Of a stretch of DNA of 64,000 nucleotides, positions 46,354-54,761 are shown piece after piece. Source of the stretch: Leucobacter sp. PH1c (GTDB taxonomy: Bacteria > Actinomycetota > Actinomycetes > Actinomycetales > Microbacteriaceae); contig NZ_AYMV01000027.1 in the NCBI RefSeq assembly GCF_000633415.1, positions 1 through 64,000 of the forward strand, written 5' to 3'. The notes below the pieces were generated by a model. The model saw only the letters and a list, made by a program, of their open reading frames with translations. It searched no databases and was not told the DNA's origin. The translations under genes and the position numbers were made by a program. Each line of letters opens with the position of its first letter. The stretch's first letter is position 1.

Positions 46354-47174
46354 GCGCAGACCGCGGCGTCCTCCCGGGATCCCCTCAGGGCGTGCGCGCG
46401 GTACTCGGACGGCGTGCAGCCGAGCATTCGTCGAAACGCGAGCGAGTAGCCGTTGTGCGTCATGCCCACCCGCGCGGCGACCGCGGCCACTACGCCCCCG
46501 CGCTCCAGCGCTTCGAGCGAGGCCTCCACGCGGAACCGTGAGCGCCACTCGGTGAAGCTCATGCCGGTCTCCGCCACGAACGCACGGCGGATCGAGGTCA
46601 CGCTGCAGTGCAACCGCGCGGCCCACTCGTCGAGCGTGTCGCAGTGCGAGGGATCCTCCTGCAGCGCGGCGAGGACGGGCGCCGCGAATGGGCCACTGGG
46701 CCGGGGGACGGCGGGCCGCTCCGCCTGCCCGCAGAGCGCCTCGGCAATTGACCGGGCGAGCGCGACGCTCCGCACGGCGTCCCCCTCCCGCGCGAAACCG
46801 AGGAGCGCCCGTCGCTGCTCGGGGGCGACGCGCACCGCCCGCGCCTCGGCGAGGGGCGCGCCGTCGACGAGCTCGCCGGGCTCCAGGCACACGACGACGG
46901 GCATGAACTCCGGGTCGAACCGAGCGGCGTGGTCGAGCCCCGCGGGGATCCACACCGCAGTCTCGGTGTCGACCCGGAGCGAGCGCTGCGGGGTGGTGAC
47001 GACGCACGCACCGGTCACCGCGTACAGAATCTGCGCTTCCTCGTGCCGGTGCGGCGGGTGCCCCCACTCGGCGATCTCCATCGGATCGCTCTCATTCACC
47101 GCCGGAACACGTGCTGCGGCGGGCGAGGTGACTGGTCGCTGGGTGGGATGCATGGGCCTCTGAGTTGGAAACAT
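46350..47174 (-). CDS. AraC family regulator beside siderophore locus
   Basis: 274 residues. An N-terminal cupin-like sensor domain (HPPHRHEEAQILYAVTG) precedes two helix-turn-helices: SVTSIRRAFVAETGMSFTEW and GMTHNGYSLAFRRMLGCTP. Divergent from the FecCD operon, it likely controls siderophore uptake, as do other AraC regulators next to such loci, perhaps with ferri-siderophore as ligand. The start could be 47174 or the ATG at 47153 (AGAGG upstream), both before the cupin. Confidence 0.9.
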   Translation of the reverse strand: MFPTQRPMHPTQRPVTSPAAARVPAVNESDPMEIAEWGHPPHRHEEAQILYAVTGACVVTTPQRSLRVDTETAVWIPAGLDHAARFDPEFMPVVVCLEPGELVDGAPLAEARAVRVAPEQRRALLGFAREGDAVRSVALARSIAEALCGQAERPAVPRPSGPFAAPVLAALQEDPSHCDTLDEWAARLHCSVTSIRRAFVAETGMSFTEWRSRFRVEASLEALERGGVVAAVAARVGMTHNGYSLAFRRMLGCTPSEYRAHALRGSREDAAVCA

Positions 47175-47179
47175 CTGAT

Positions 47180-47198
47180 GTTGGTGAGTCTAATCTAA
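47180..47198 (+). promoter_or_regulatory. DtxR/IdeR-like iron box upstream of siderophore operon
   Basis: The 19-mer GTTGGTGAGTCTAATCTAA matches 14 of 19 positions of the actinobacterial iron-box consensus TTAGGTTAGGCTAACCTAA. TAATCT within it could serve as the -10 hexamer, so a bound repressor would block transcription when iron is plentiful. It is in the gap between the divergent araC-type and fecCD-type genes. Confidence 0.65.
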
Positions 47199-47242
47199 GA
47201 AGCACGTTGTACGCCGCTGAAGTTCCGAGAAGGGGACCGCAC

Positions 47243-48370
47243 ATGCCTTCGTCCCCCGAGGCCCCCAGCACCGTGCCCGCGCCGCACGCGCAGGCCGCGC
47301 CCGCCGAACGCGCCGAACGCGCCGATATCAACGCAGCCGCCCTCGACGGGGCGCGCGCCGTGCGCCGCACCGCACGCCGCCGCGCCGTCGGACTCGCCCT
47401 GCTGGCTGTGGCGCTCGGGGCCTGCGCGGCCGGGAGCCTCGCTCTCGGCGCGCGCGAGATCCCGCTCGGCACGGTGCTCGAGGCGATCGCCGGACGCCTG
47501 CCGAGCGACGACTACGACGGACTGGTCGTCCTCACCGAGCGCGTGCCCCGGCTGCTCCTCGGAGTCATGGTGGGTGCCTGCCTCGGCGCCGCCGGAACCG
47601 TGATGCAGGCGGTCACGCGGAACCCCCTCGCCGACCCGGGAATCCTGGGGGTCGAGGCCGGCGCGGCGTCCGCGGTCGTCGTCGGCATCGTCGTCGGGGG
47701 CGTGCACGCCCCCTCCGGGTACTTCTGGTTCGCGCTGGCCGGCGCGGGAGTGGCGGCCCTCGCGGTCGCCTTCGTCAGCAGACTCACCACCTCGGCATCC
47801 CCGGAGATCTCGCTCGTGATCGCGGGTTCGGCCGTCGCGGCACTCCTCATGAGCGTGGTCACCCTCATCACCATCCGCGACGAGGCGGTCTTCGCAAAGC
47901 TGCGGTCCTGGTCGGTGGGCTCGCTGCTCGGCAGGGGCGAGGTCATCGACGAGCTCTGGCCGTTCGCGGTGCTCGCCCTCGCCCTCGCCTGCACGCTCGG
48001 CCGCTCGCTCGACGCGCTCGCGCTCGGCGACGAGCTCGCCGCGGGCCTGGGTGTTCGGGTCGGCCCCGCACGCATCGGCGCGGTGGGGGTCGGCGTGCTG
48101 CTCGCCGCGGTCGCAACCGCCGCGATCGGTCCGGTCGCGTTCGTCGGCCTCGTGGCGGCGCACGTCGCCCGGCTCATCGTCGGGCCCGAGCATCGCTGGC
48201 TGCTGCCGTACTCGATGCTCACGGGTGCGCTGATGCTGCTCGCGGCGGATGTGGCTGCGCGCCTGGTTCCCGGGCGGGGTGAGCTCGAGGTGGGCATCAT
48301 GACCGCGGTCGTCGGCACCCCGTTCTTCGTGGCGCTCGCGCGCGGACGGAAGCGGGTGAGCGGACTGTGA
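47243..48370 (+). CDS. FecCD-family siderophore ABC permease, first subunit
   Basis: 375 residues, ~50-residue hydrophilic N-terminal tail, then about nine to ten membrane helices. Hallmarks include RVPRLLLGVMVGACLGAAG, then NPLADPGILGVEAGA and ALGDELAAGLG. It pairs with the next gene to form the transmembrane channel of a BtuCD-type importer. I chose ATG at 47243 after GAGAAGGGGACC. First gene of the operon behind the iron box. Confidence 0.92.
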   Translation: MPSSPEAPSTVPAPHAQAAPAERAERADINAAALDGARAVRRTARRRAVGLALLAVALGACAAGSLALGAREIPLGTVLEAIAGRLPSDDYDGLVVLTERVPRLLLGVMVGACLGAAGTVMQAVTRNPLADPGILGVEAGAASAVVVGIVVGGVHAPSGYFWFALAGAGVAALAVAFVSRLTTSASPEISLVIAGSAVAALLMSVVTLITIRDEAVFAKLRSWSVGSLLGRGEVIDELWPFAVLALALACTLGRSLDALALGDELAAGLGVRVGPARIGAVGVGVLLAAVATAAIGPVAFVGLVAAHVARLIVGPEHRWLLPYSMLTGALMLLAADVAARLVPGRGELEVGIMTAVVGTPFFVALARGRKRVSGL

Positions 48371-49419
48371 CGGATCTCCAGAGCTCCGCGAGGCTGCGGG
48401 AGGTCGCCTCCGCGCTGCTCCGGCGCGAGCGGAGCGATCGGCGCACGCGCGTCCTCGTCGCGTCGGCGCTCGTCATCCTGTGCGGCGTTCTCGCGACCTG
48501 GCAGCTCTTCCTCACCGGCGACGCCGAGGTCTCCGCACGTGAGGTGCTGCCCGCCGCGCTCGGTTCGGGCGAGCGCTTGGCGACCTACGTGGTGCAGGAC
48601 ACGCTGTTCCCCCGGGCGCTCACCGCCGCGCTCGGCGGCGCCCTCTTCGGCCTCTCCGGCGCCATCTCGCAGCGCCTCTTCGGCAACCCCCTGGCCACCC
48701 CCGACGTGATCGGCATCTCGTCCGGGGCGGGAGCCGGAGCCATGATCGTCATCGCCGGCCTCGGCGCACGCGGTCTGGGCGTGCAGGCGGGGGCGATGCT
48801 CGGCGCGCTCCTCGTCGCGCTCCTCGTCTACGCGCTGAGCTGGCGGGGCGGAGTGCACGGCTATCGGCTCATCCTGGTCGGAATCGGCGTCGGCGCGTGC
48901 GCGAGTGCGCTCATCACCTTCATCGTCACCCGACTCGATGAGGTCACGACGCAGCGCGCCATGCGCTGGATGGTGGGATCGCTGAACGGCTCCGACTGGA
49001 ACGGTGTGCTCGTCCTCACCGTCGCACTCGCCCTCGGTGTCGTGCTCACCGCCGCCATCCGGCGTCCACTCGGGGATCTCGCCCTCGGTGACGAGCTCGC
49101 GTCCGGCCTCGGGGTTCGCGTCTCGCGGCTCCGGTTCGGAGCGCTCGTGCTCGCCACGCTGCTCGCGGCGAGCGTGACGTCGGTGACCGGGCCGATCGCG
49201 TTCATCGCGCTCGTCGCCGGGCCGATCGCCACGCGCGTGCTGCGTCTCCCCGATGCGCCCCTGACCGCGGCGCTCGTCGGAGCGGGGCTGCTCTCGGCCA
49301 CCGATATCGCCGCGCAGACGCTGCCGCTCATCAGCCCGGTTCCCACCGGAGCGATCACCGCGGTCTTCGGCGCCCCCATCTTGATCGCCCTTCTCGTCAG
49401 GAAGCAGAATCGCGCATGA
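48367..49419 (+). CDS. FecCD-family siderophore ABC permease, second subunit
   Basis: 350 residues with nine to ten membrane helices and the permease signatures RALTAALGGALFGLSGAISQ, NPLATPDVIGISSGA and ALGDELASGLG. It forms a heterodimer with the preceding permease. The start GTG at 48367 overlaps the previous stop by 4 nt. Confidence 0.92.
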   Translation: MTDLQSSARLREVASALLRRERSDRRTRVLVASALVILCGVLATWQLFLTGDAEVSAREVLPAALGSGERLATYVVQDTLFPRALTAALGGALFGLSGAISQRLFGNPLATPDVIGISSGAGAGAMIVIAGLGARGLGVQAGAMLGALLVALLVYALSWRGGVHGYRLILVGIGVGACASALITFIVTRLDEVTTQRAMRWMVGSLNGSDWNGVLVLTVALALGVVLTAAIRRPLGDLALGDELASGLGVRVSRLRFGALVLATLLAASVTSVTGPIAFIALVAGPIATRVLRLPDAPLTAALVGAGLLSATDIAAQTLPLISPVPTGAITAVFGAPILIALLVRKQNRA

Positions 49420-50264
49420 CGCAGCATTCCCCCGCCCTCTCCGCGCGCGGCCTGAGCGTCGGATACGATCGCACGCCGATCGTATCCGAGCTCGATCTGG
49501 AGATCGAGGCCGGGCGGATCACCGCGCTCATCGGCCCCAACGGCAGCGGCAAGTCCACGCTCCTGAAGGGCCTCGCCCGCGTGCTGCCCCCGCTCGCGGG
49601 ACACGTCGAGCTCGCGGGCCGCGACATTCGGCGGATCAGCTCGCGCGATGTCGCGCGGGAACTCGGTTTCCTCCCCCAATCGCCGCTCGCGCCGGAAGGG
49701 ATCACCGTTGCGGAGCTCGTTCGCCGGGGGCGCCACCCGCACGATCGGCTCTTCTCGCGCAACACGATGGGCGAAGCGGCCGCGGTCGCGGAGGCGATGC
49801 TCCTGACCGGTGTCAGCGAGTACGCGCACCGCCCGGTCACCGCGCTCTCGGGCGGACAGCGCCAACGAGCCTGGATCGCCATGGTCCTCGCTCAGCGCAC
49901 ACCGACCCTGCTCCTCGACGAGCCCACCACGTTCCTCGACATCGCCCACCAGATCGATGTGCTCGAGCTCCTGCTCGAACTCAACCGGGAACACGGGAAG
50001 ACGATCGTGATCGTCCTCCACGACCTTGAGCAGGCCGCCGCCTACGCCGACACGATCGTGGCGCTGACCGCCGGCGCGATCGCCGCAAGCGGGCCGCCGC
50101 AGGAGGTCGTGACCGAGCGCTTCCTGGCCGACGTGTTCGGCTTGACCGCACGCGTGATCCCGGACCCCGACACCGGTTCCCCGCTCGTGCTTCCCCGCGG
50201 GAGGCGATCGCGATCGGCCGCCGAGGATTCCCCATCCGCCCACCCCACACAGGAGATCTCATGA
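49416..50264 (+). CDS. siderophore ABC importer ATPase (FecE-like)
   Basis: 282 residues with all ABC ATPase motifs: Walker A GPNGSGKST, Q-loop LPQSPLAP, signature LSGGQRQR, Walker B LLLDEPTTFLD and the H-loop VLHDLEQ. It powers the FecCD-type channel. ATG at 49416 overlaps the previous stop by 4 nt. Complete, unlike the degenerate NBDs of the exporter-fold pair downstream. Confidence 0.95.
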   Translation: MTQHSPALSARGLSVGYDRTPIVSELDLEIEAGRITALIGPNGSGKSTLLKGLARVLPPLAGHVELAGRDIRRISSRDVARELGFLPQSPLAPEGITVAELVRRGRHPHDRLFSRNTMGEAAAVAEAMLLTGVSEYAHRPVTALSGGQRQRAWIAMVLAQRTPTLLLDEPTTFLDIAHQIDVLELLLELNREHGKTIVIVLHDLEQAAAYADTIVALTAGAIAASGPPQEVVTERFLADVFGLTARVIPDPDTGSPLVLPRGRRSRSAAEDSPSAHPTQEIS

Positions 50265-51250
50265 AGCTCACACGCACGCTCTCAACCGCGGTCATCGCCG
50301 CACTATCCGTCACCGCGCTCGCGGGCTGCTCAAGCGCCGCCTCCGGCTCCGGAACGGGAGACGCCGGAAGCGGGTACCCGCTGACGCTCGAGAACCCGTG
50401 GGGGCAGGCCGTGATCGACGAGCAGCCCCAGCGGGTCGCCGTGGTCGACTCGGTCGACCTCGACATCGCTCTCGCACTGGGGGTCGAGCCCGTCATCGGC
50501 AGCGTGTACGGCGACAATCCTCACGATCCGTGGACGGAGGAGGCGCTCGCCGCGGAGAAGATCTCGTTGCACACCTTCGACGCGACGGACGGCACGGACT
50601 TCGTCGCCATCGCCGCGGCGGATCCCGATGTGATCCTGGCGACCAGCGGGTGGACGCTCGAGGACGACTACGCGAAGCTCGACGCGATCGCCCCTGTGGT
50701 GACCTGGGGCCCCGACCAGGTGCTGACCGACCTCACCTGGGCCGATCGCACGCTTCTGGCCGGCAAGGCCCTGGGGCTCGAGGATCGGGCCGAGCAGGTC
50801 GTCGCGGACGTCGAGTCCGACTTCGCCGCCGCGCGCGACGCGCATCCCGAGTGGGCCGGGAAGACGCTGACGTACGCCGTGATGCACCCGGCGCAGGTCT
50901 CCTACGTCAGCTACCTCGGCAGCGACGTGTCCTTCTTCACCGACCTCGGCTTCACGCTGCCCGACGAGGCCTCGCGGTTCTCCGACGAGGACAATGCGGT
51001 GAGCATCGAGAACCTCGACCTGCTCGACGCCGATGTGCTCTTCGTGGGGTACCCGTTCGGGAACGAGGGGATCCTCACCCAGGACGCGCTCGAGAGCAAC
51101 GCCCTGTTCCAGCAGCTTCCCGCCGTGCAGGAAGGCCGCTACGGCATTCTCAGCGACGAGGTCTCTTCGCCCCTCGCGTACCCGACGCCGCTCAGCCAGC
51201 CGTGGGTGCTCGAGCGCATCGTCCCGCAGTTCGAGCAGACGATCCGCTAG
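50261..51250 (+). CDS. siderophore-binding lipoprotein (FecB/FhuD type)
   Basis: 329 residues. The signal peptide ends with the lipobox LAGC, anchoring the protein outside the membrane. The mature domain is a type III substrate-binding protein: PQRVAVVDSVDLDIALALGV, then SGWTLEDDYAKLDAIAPVV. It captures a ferri-siderophore for the FecCD/E importer. The ATG overlaps the ATPase stop by 4 nt, giving strict coupling. Confidence 0.94.
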   Translation: MKLTRTLSTAVIAALSVTALAGCSSAASGSGTGDAGSGYPLTLENPWGQAVIDEQPQRVAVVDSVDLDIALALGVEPVIGSVYGDNPHDPWTEEALAAEKISLHTFDATDGTDFVAIAAADPDVILATSGWTLEDDYAKLDAIAPVVTWGPDQVLTDLTWADRTLLAGKALGLEDRAEQVVADVESDFAAARDAHPEWAGKTLTYAVMHPAQVSYVSYLGSDVSFFTDLGFTLPDEASRFSDEDNAVSIENLDLLDADVLFVGYPFGNEGILTQDALESNALFQQLPAVQEGRYGILSDEVSSPLAYPTPLSQPWVLERIVPQFEQTIR

Positions 51251-51271
51251 CCCGCACCCGAGGAGTCCCCC

Positions 51272-53068
51272 ATGGCCCAGAGCATCCGCCCCCAACTCAC
51301 CTACCCGATCAGTCTTCGGAAGCTGACGGTGCATCGCGCCTACGACGTCAGCCCGGGCCTGCGCCGCGTCGAGCTCACCGGGTCCGAGCTCAGCGGCGCC
51401 GTGCGCGACGGCTTCGTGCTGCCGCCCTTTGTCTCCGACGGGTTCGACGATGAGATCAAGCTGTTCTTCCCCGACCCCGAGTCCGGCGAGCTCAGCCTCC
51501 CCGTACAGCGCGATCGATTCATCGATTGGCCCCGCGATCCGCGTCCCGAGGCGCGCACGTACACCGTGCGCGGCTTCGACGCCGAACGCGAGCTGCTCCT
51601 CCTCGACTTCGCACGGCACGCGCGCGGCGTCGCGACCGATTGGGCAGAGCAGTGCCAGCCGGGCGCGGAGCTCCACATCGCGGGGCCCAAGATGGCCTGG
51701 CTGCACCCGGAGGGCGCCGACTGGCTCTTCATCGGCGGCGACGATACAGCGCTGCCGGCACTCGCGCGCTGGTTGGAGACGATGCCGCAGGAGACCCGCG
51801 GCGTCGCACTCCTGGAGGTTCCCGACGCGAGTCACGAGTTCGAGATCCCGCACCCGGAGGGCGTCGAACTGCGCTGGCTGCACCGCGGTGCCACTCCCGC
51901 GGCTCGATCGACGCGGCTCATCGATGCGGTGCTCGGCGAGCCCTGGCGGGACGGGGAGCCGTTCTGCTGGTTCGCGGGCGAGACGGGCGTGCTCCGCCCG
52001 ATCCGCTCGTATCTCCGCAAGGACCGCGAACTCCCCCGGGAGCGCGTCGAGGTCACCGGGTACTGGCGGGCGCCCGTCGGCGACGAGCTCGACATCGACC
52101 CGGACGAGGAGGAGACCGCGGATCTGCACGAGCTGGGCGAGCTCGTGCCGCCCTACGCGCTTCGCGCCGCGGTGACGCTCGGAGTGGTCCCCGCAATTCG
52201 CGCGGGTGCGCGCTCGACGGCGCAAATCGCCGACGCCATCGGGGCCCACCCGGGCGCGCTCGCTCGGCTCCTGCGGTACCTCGCGACCCTCGAACTCCTG
52301 ACGGAGGAGCACGGTGAGTGGCGGATCACCCGCGCCGGCGGCGCGCTCGACGACGAGGACGAGAACGGCGGGCTCGATCTCGCGGACCCGCTCGCGCGCG
52401 AACAGCTCGCGATCGCCTCGCTCCTCGAGGTGCTCCGCACGGGAGCACCGGTCCAGGCATCGCGGGCCGACCGTCGGGAGCGTGATCCGCAGCTCAACGC
52501 GGCGATCACGCTCGACGCAGCCGCGGACCTCAGCTACGTCGCGAGCTCCTTCGGGTCGGCGGAAGTGCCGTTTGCGCCCGGCGAACACCTCGTCGTCGCC
52601 GGCGAGGGCGCGCTCTCGGTGCTCGCCGGCCCGCTCACGGCCGACCCGGAACTGCGGGTCACGCTCCTCGAGCGCCCCTCCCGCGTCGCACCAGCGCTCG
52701 GCGTCCTCCCCGCTCCGCTCCGCGATCGGATCGTCGTCGTCCACGGGACCGGGCTCGACGCCTGGCCGCGCACCGACGGGACCGTGCTCCTGCTCAACGC
52801 GCTCCGGGGGCTTCCCGACGCCGACGCGGCGCACCTGCTCCGCGGCGCCGCAGCGAGCGGTGCACGCCTCCTCGTATTGGAGGACCTCCTCGGAGTCGAC
52901 GAGATCGATGAGCACGATGCGGAGGGCGATCTCCTGGAGCTCTGCCTCACCGGGGTCGGCCGCCGAACCCTCGACGAGGTGCGCGGTGTCGCGCGGCTCG
53001 CGGGTCTCGACGTGAGCGCTCGGGCGATCGGGTGGGGGGACCTCCTCCTCACGCTCACGAGCAGCTGA
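51272..53068 (+). CDS. siderophore-interacting protein fused to a methyltransferase-like module
   Basis: 598 residues. Residues ~15-268 are a siderophore-interacting (FAD-binding, ferric reductase) domain with the flavin motif EARTYTVR (94-100), FAGETG and the C-terminal VTGYWRAPVGD. Residues ~290-350 resemble the dimerisation/winged-helix part of class I O-methyltransferases. The rest looks like a methyltransferase fold whose glycine-rich SAM loop is degenerate (VVAGEGALS). SIP proteins reduce ferri-siderophore and release Fe2+. A 21-nt gap follows the binding-protein gene. Confidence 0.85.
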   Translation: MAQSIRPQLTYPISLRKLTVHRAYDVSPGLRRVELTGSELSGAVRDGFVLPPFVSDGFDDEIKLFFPDPESGELSLPVQRDRFIDWPRDPRPEARTYTVRGFDAERELLLLDFARHARGVATDWAEQCQPGAELHIAGPKMAWLHPEGADWLFIGGDDTALPALARWLETMPQETRGVALLEVPDASHEFEIPHPEGVELRWLHRGATPAARSTRLIDAVLGEPWRDGEPFCWFAGETGVLRPIRSYLRKDRELPRERVEVTGYWRAPVGDELDIDPDEEETADLHELGELVPPYALRAAVTLGVVPAIRAGARSTAQIADAIGAHPGALARLLRYLATLELLTEEHGEWRITRAGGALDDEDENGGLDLADPLAREQLAIASLLEVLRTGAPVQASRADRRERDPQLNAAITLDAAADLSYVASSFGSAEVPFAPGEHLVVAGEGALSVLAGPLTADPELRVTLLERPSRVAPALGVLPAPLRDRIVVVHGTGLDAWPRTDGTVLLLNALRGLPDADAAHLLRGAAASGARLLVLEDLLGVDEIDEHDAEGDLLELCLTGVGRRTLDEVRGVARLAGLDVSARAIGWGDLLLTLTSS

Positions 53069-53069
53069 G

Positions 53070-54761
53070 GTGACGCGAGGGGGACCGCGGCGTGAGGGCG
53101 GCGGCGTGAGGGCGGACGAACCGCTGCGGACCGAGGGGGCACGGACCGCTTCCGGGCTCGTGCGGCGGGTGATGCGCGCCGCACCGGGGCCCACGTTCGG
53201 CGCGGCGCTCTGCTTCGTCACGCACCTCGTCGCGGAGTTCACCGTCCCCGTACTGGTGGGGCTCGCGATCGACGACGCGGTGCGCCTCGGTGATCCGGCA
53301 CGGCTCGCCTGGTGGTGCGCCGCGCTCGTCGCGGATTTCCTCATCCTCGCGTTCGCGTACCGGGCCGGTACCCGCCTCGGTCTCCGGGCGTTCGAGATCG
53401 CTCAGCACCGGACTCGGCTCGCGGTGAACGCGCGCGTACTCTCGCCGGACGGCTTCGCGAGCGCCCGGCCGCCCGGGGAGCTGATCTCCATCGCGGGATC
53501 CGACGTGTCCCGCCTCTCCCGCTCGGTGCTGATCGCGCTGCACCCGGTCGCGGAGCTCGCGGCGCTCGGGTACGCAACGGTGGCGCTCGGCGTGATCTCC
53601 CCGGCGCTCGGCGCCGCCGTCCTGGGCGGCGCCCTGCTGCTCGTCGTCATCCTCGAGGTCCTGGGGCGCCCGCTCAAGAGCACCGCCGAGCGCGAGCAGG
53701 AACGCGCCGCCGAGGTCACCGCGGTCGCCGCCGACTTCTTCGCGGGAGCGGGGGCGCTGCGCAGCCTCGGCGGGATTCCGCGCGCCCTCGAACGGCACCG
53801 GGCCGCGAATGCCGTCGCGGTCGCAGCGGGGATCCGCGCCCGTCGCACCGAGGCTGGGTTCGTCGCCGTCTCCCGGATCCTCGGGGCGGTGCTCCTCGTC
53901 GGCATCGCGGGTGCTGCGGCGTTCCTCGCACTCGACGGAGAGCTCACGGTGGGCCAGCTCGTGATCGTCGTCGGTCTCCTCCAACTCGTGCTCGGGCCGC
54001 TCGAGGCGCTCGCGGTCAATCTCGGGACCGTGTGGTTGACGGCAGTCGCGTCGGCTCGCCGCGTGCTCGCGCTTCTCACCGAGGGCCCCGCGGCCGGGAG
54101 CTGCGCCGCGCGGCCACCCGCTCCGGGCGACACCGCGCCCCCGGCGCGCAGGGCCCCCACCCCGGCGGACGAGCTCCTCGGGTTCAGCGAACTCGCGGGA
54201 ACGCATCTTCCCCCGATCAGCCTCCGCCTCCGCACCGGCGATGCCATCGGAATCGTGGCGGACGCCCACGCCGTCTCGGAACTGTGCGAGATCCTGGAAC
54301 AGCGCCGCGAGCCCACGGCAGGACAGGTGACGCTCGCGGGAACTCCGCTCCACGCGCATGACCACCGGAGCCGGGCAGGCGCGCTCCTCGTCGCACCGCG
54401 CGGAGTGGAGGGTGCCCACACGCAGCCGCCCTCGGGCGCCGCGGCCGACGCCGCGCGGCTCGTCCTCCCCGCAGTGTCCGGCGGAGAGCGGCAGCGACTC
54501 GCACTCGCGACGGCGCTCGATGCCCGAACGGCAGTGCTCGTGCTCCGAGAGCCGACTTCGGCGCTCGACCCGGCAACCGAGCAGCTCGTCGCTCGAACGC
54601 TCCGGGCGGCAACCGCGGGACGAGGGCTCCTGGTGCTCACCTCCTCCCCCGCGATCCTGAGCCAGCTCGACGCCGTGCACTTCCTGCGCAACGGCACCGC
54701 GCGCCGCGCCACGCACCAGGAGCTGCTGGCCGACCCCGAGTACCGGCGGATGATCTCATGA
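53070..54761 (+). CDS. exporter-fold ABC half-transporter with degenerate ATP site (IrtA/B-like)
   Basis: 563 residues: six membrane helices, then an NBD. Signature VSGGERQR (~469-476) is intact, but Walker A is replaced by GIVADAHAVS (~394-403). The Q-loop Gln is missing, Walker B reads VLREPTSALD (Asp lost, Glu kept), and the H-loop His is replaced by Ser. It therefore cannot bind ATP normally at its own Walker A, but can complete the site on its partner. The GTG at 53070 starts one base after the SIP stop; GTG at 53106 is an alternative. SIP plus this pair resembles mycobacterial IrtAB, an importer of exporter fold. Confidence 0.85.
   Translation: MTRGGPRREGGGVRADEPLRTEGARTASGLVRRVMRAAPGPTFGAALCFVTHLVAEFTVPVLVGLAIDDAVRLGDPARLAWWCAALVADFLILAFAYRAGTRLGLRAFEIAQHRTRLAVNARVLSPDGFASARPPGELISIAGSDVSRLSRSVLIALHPVAELAALGYATVALGVISPALGAAVLGGALLLVVILEVLGRPLKSTAEREQERAAEVTAVAADFFAGAGALRSLGGIPRALERHRAANAVAVAAGIRARRTEAGFVAVSRILGAVLLVGIAGAAAFLALDGELTVGQLVIVVGLLQLVLGPLEALAVNLGTVWLTAVASARRVLALLTEGPAAGSCAARPPAPGDTAPPARRAPTPADELLGFSELAGTHLPPISLRLRTGDAIGIVADAHAVSELCEILEQRREPTAGQVTLAGTPLHAHDHRSRAGALLVAPRGVEGAHTQPPSGAAADAARLVLPAVSGGERQRLALATALDARTAVLVLREPTSALDPATEQLVARTLRAATAGRGLLVLTSSPAILSQLDAVHFLRNGTARRATHQELLADPEYRRMIS

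Noticed and set aside
53070-54761. Frameshift or sequencing error as the cause of the missing Walker A
   Set aside because: The frame is continuous, flanking motifs are in register, and the partner gene has the complementary loss, so it looks evolved rather than accidental.
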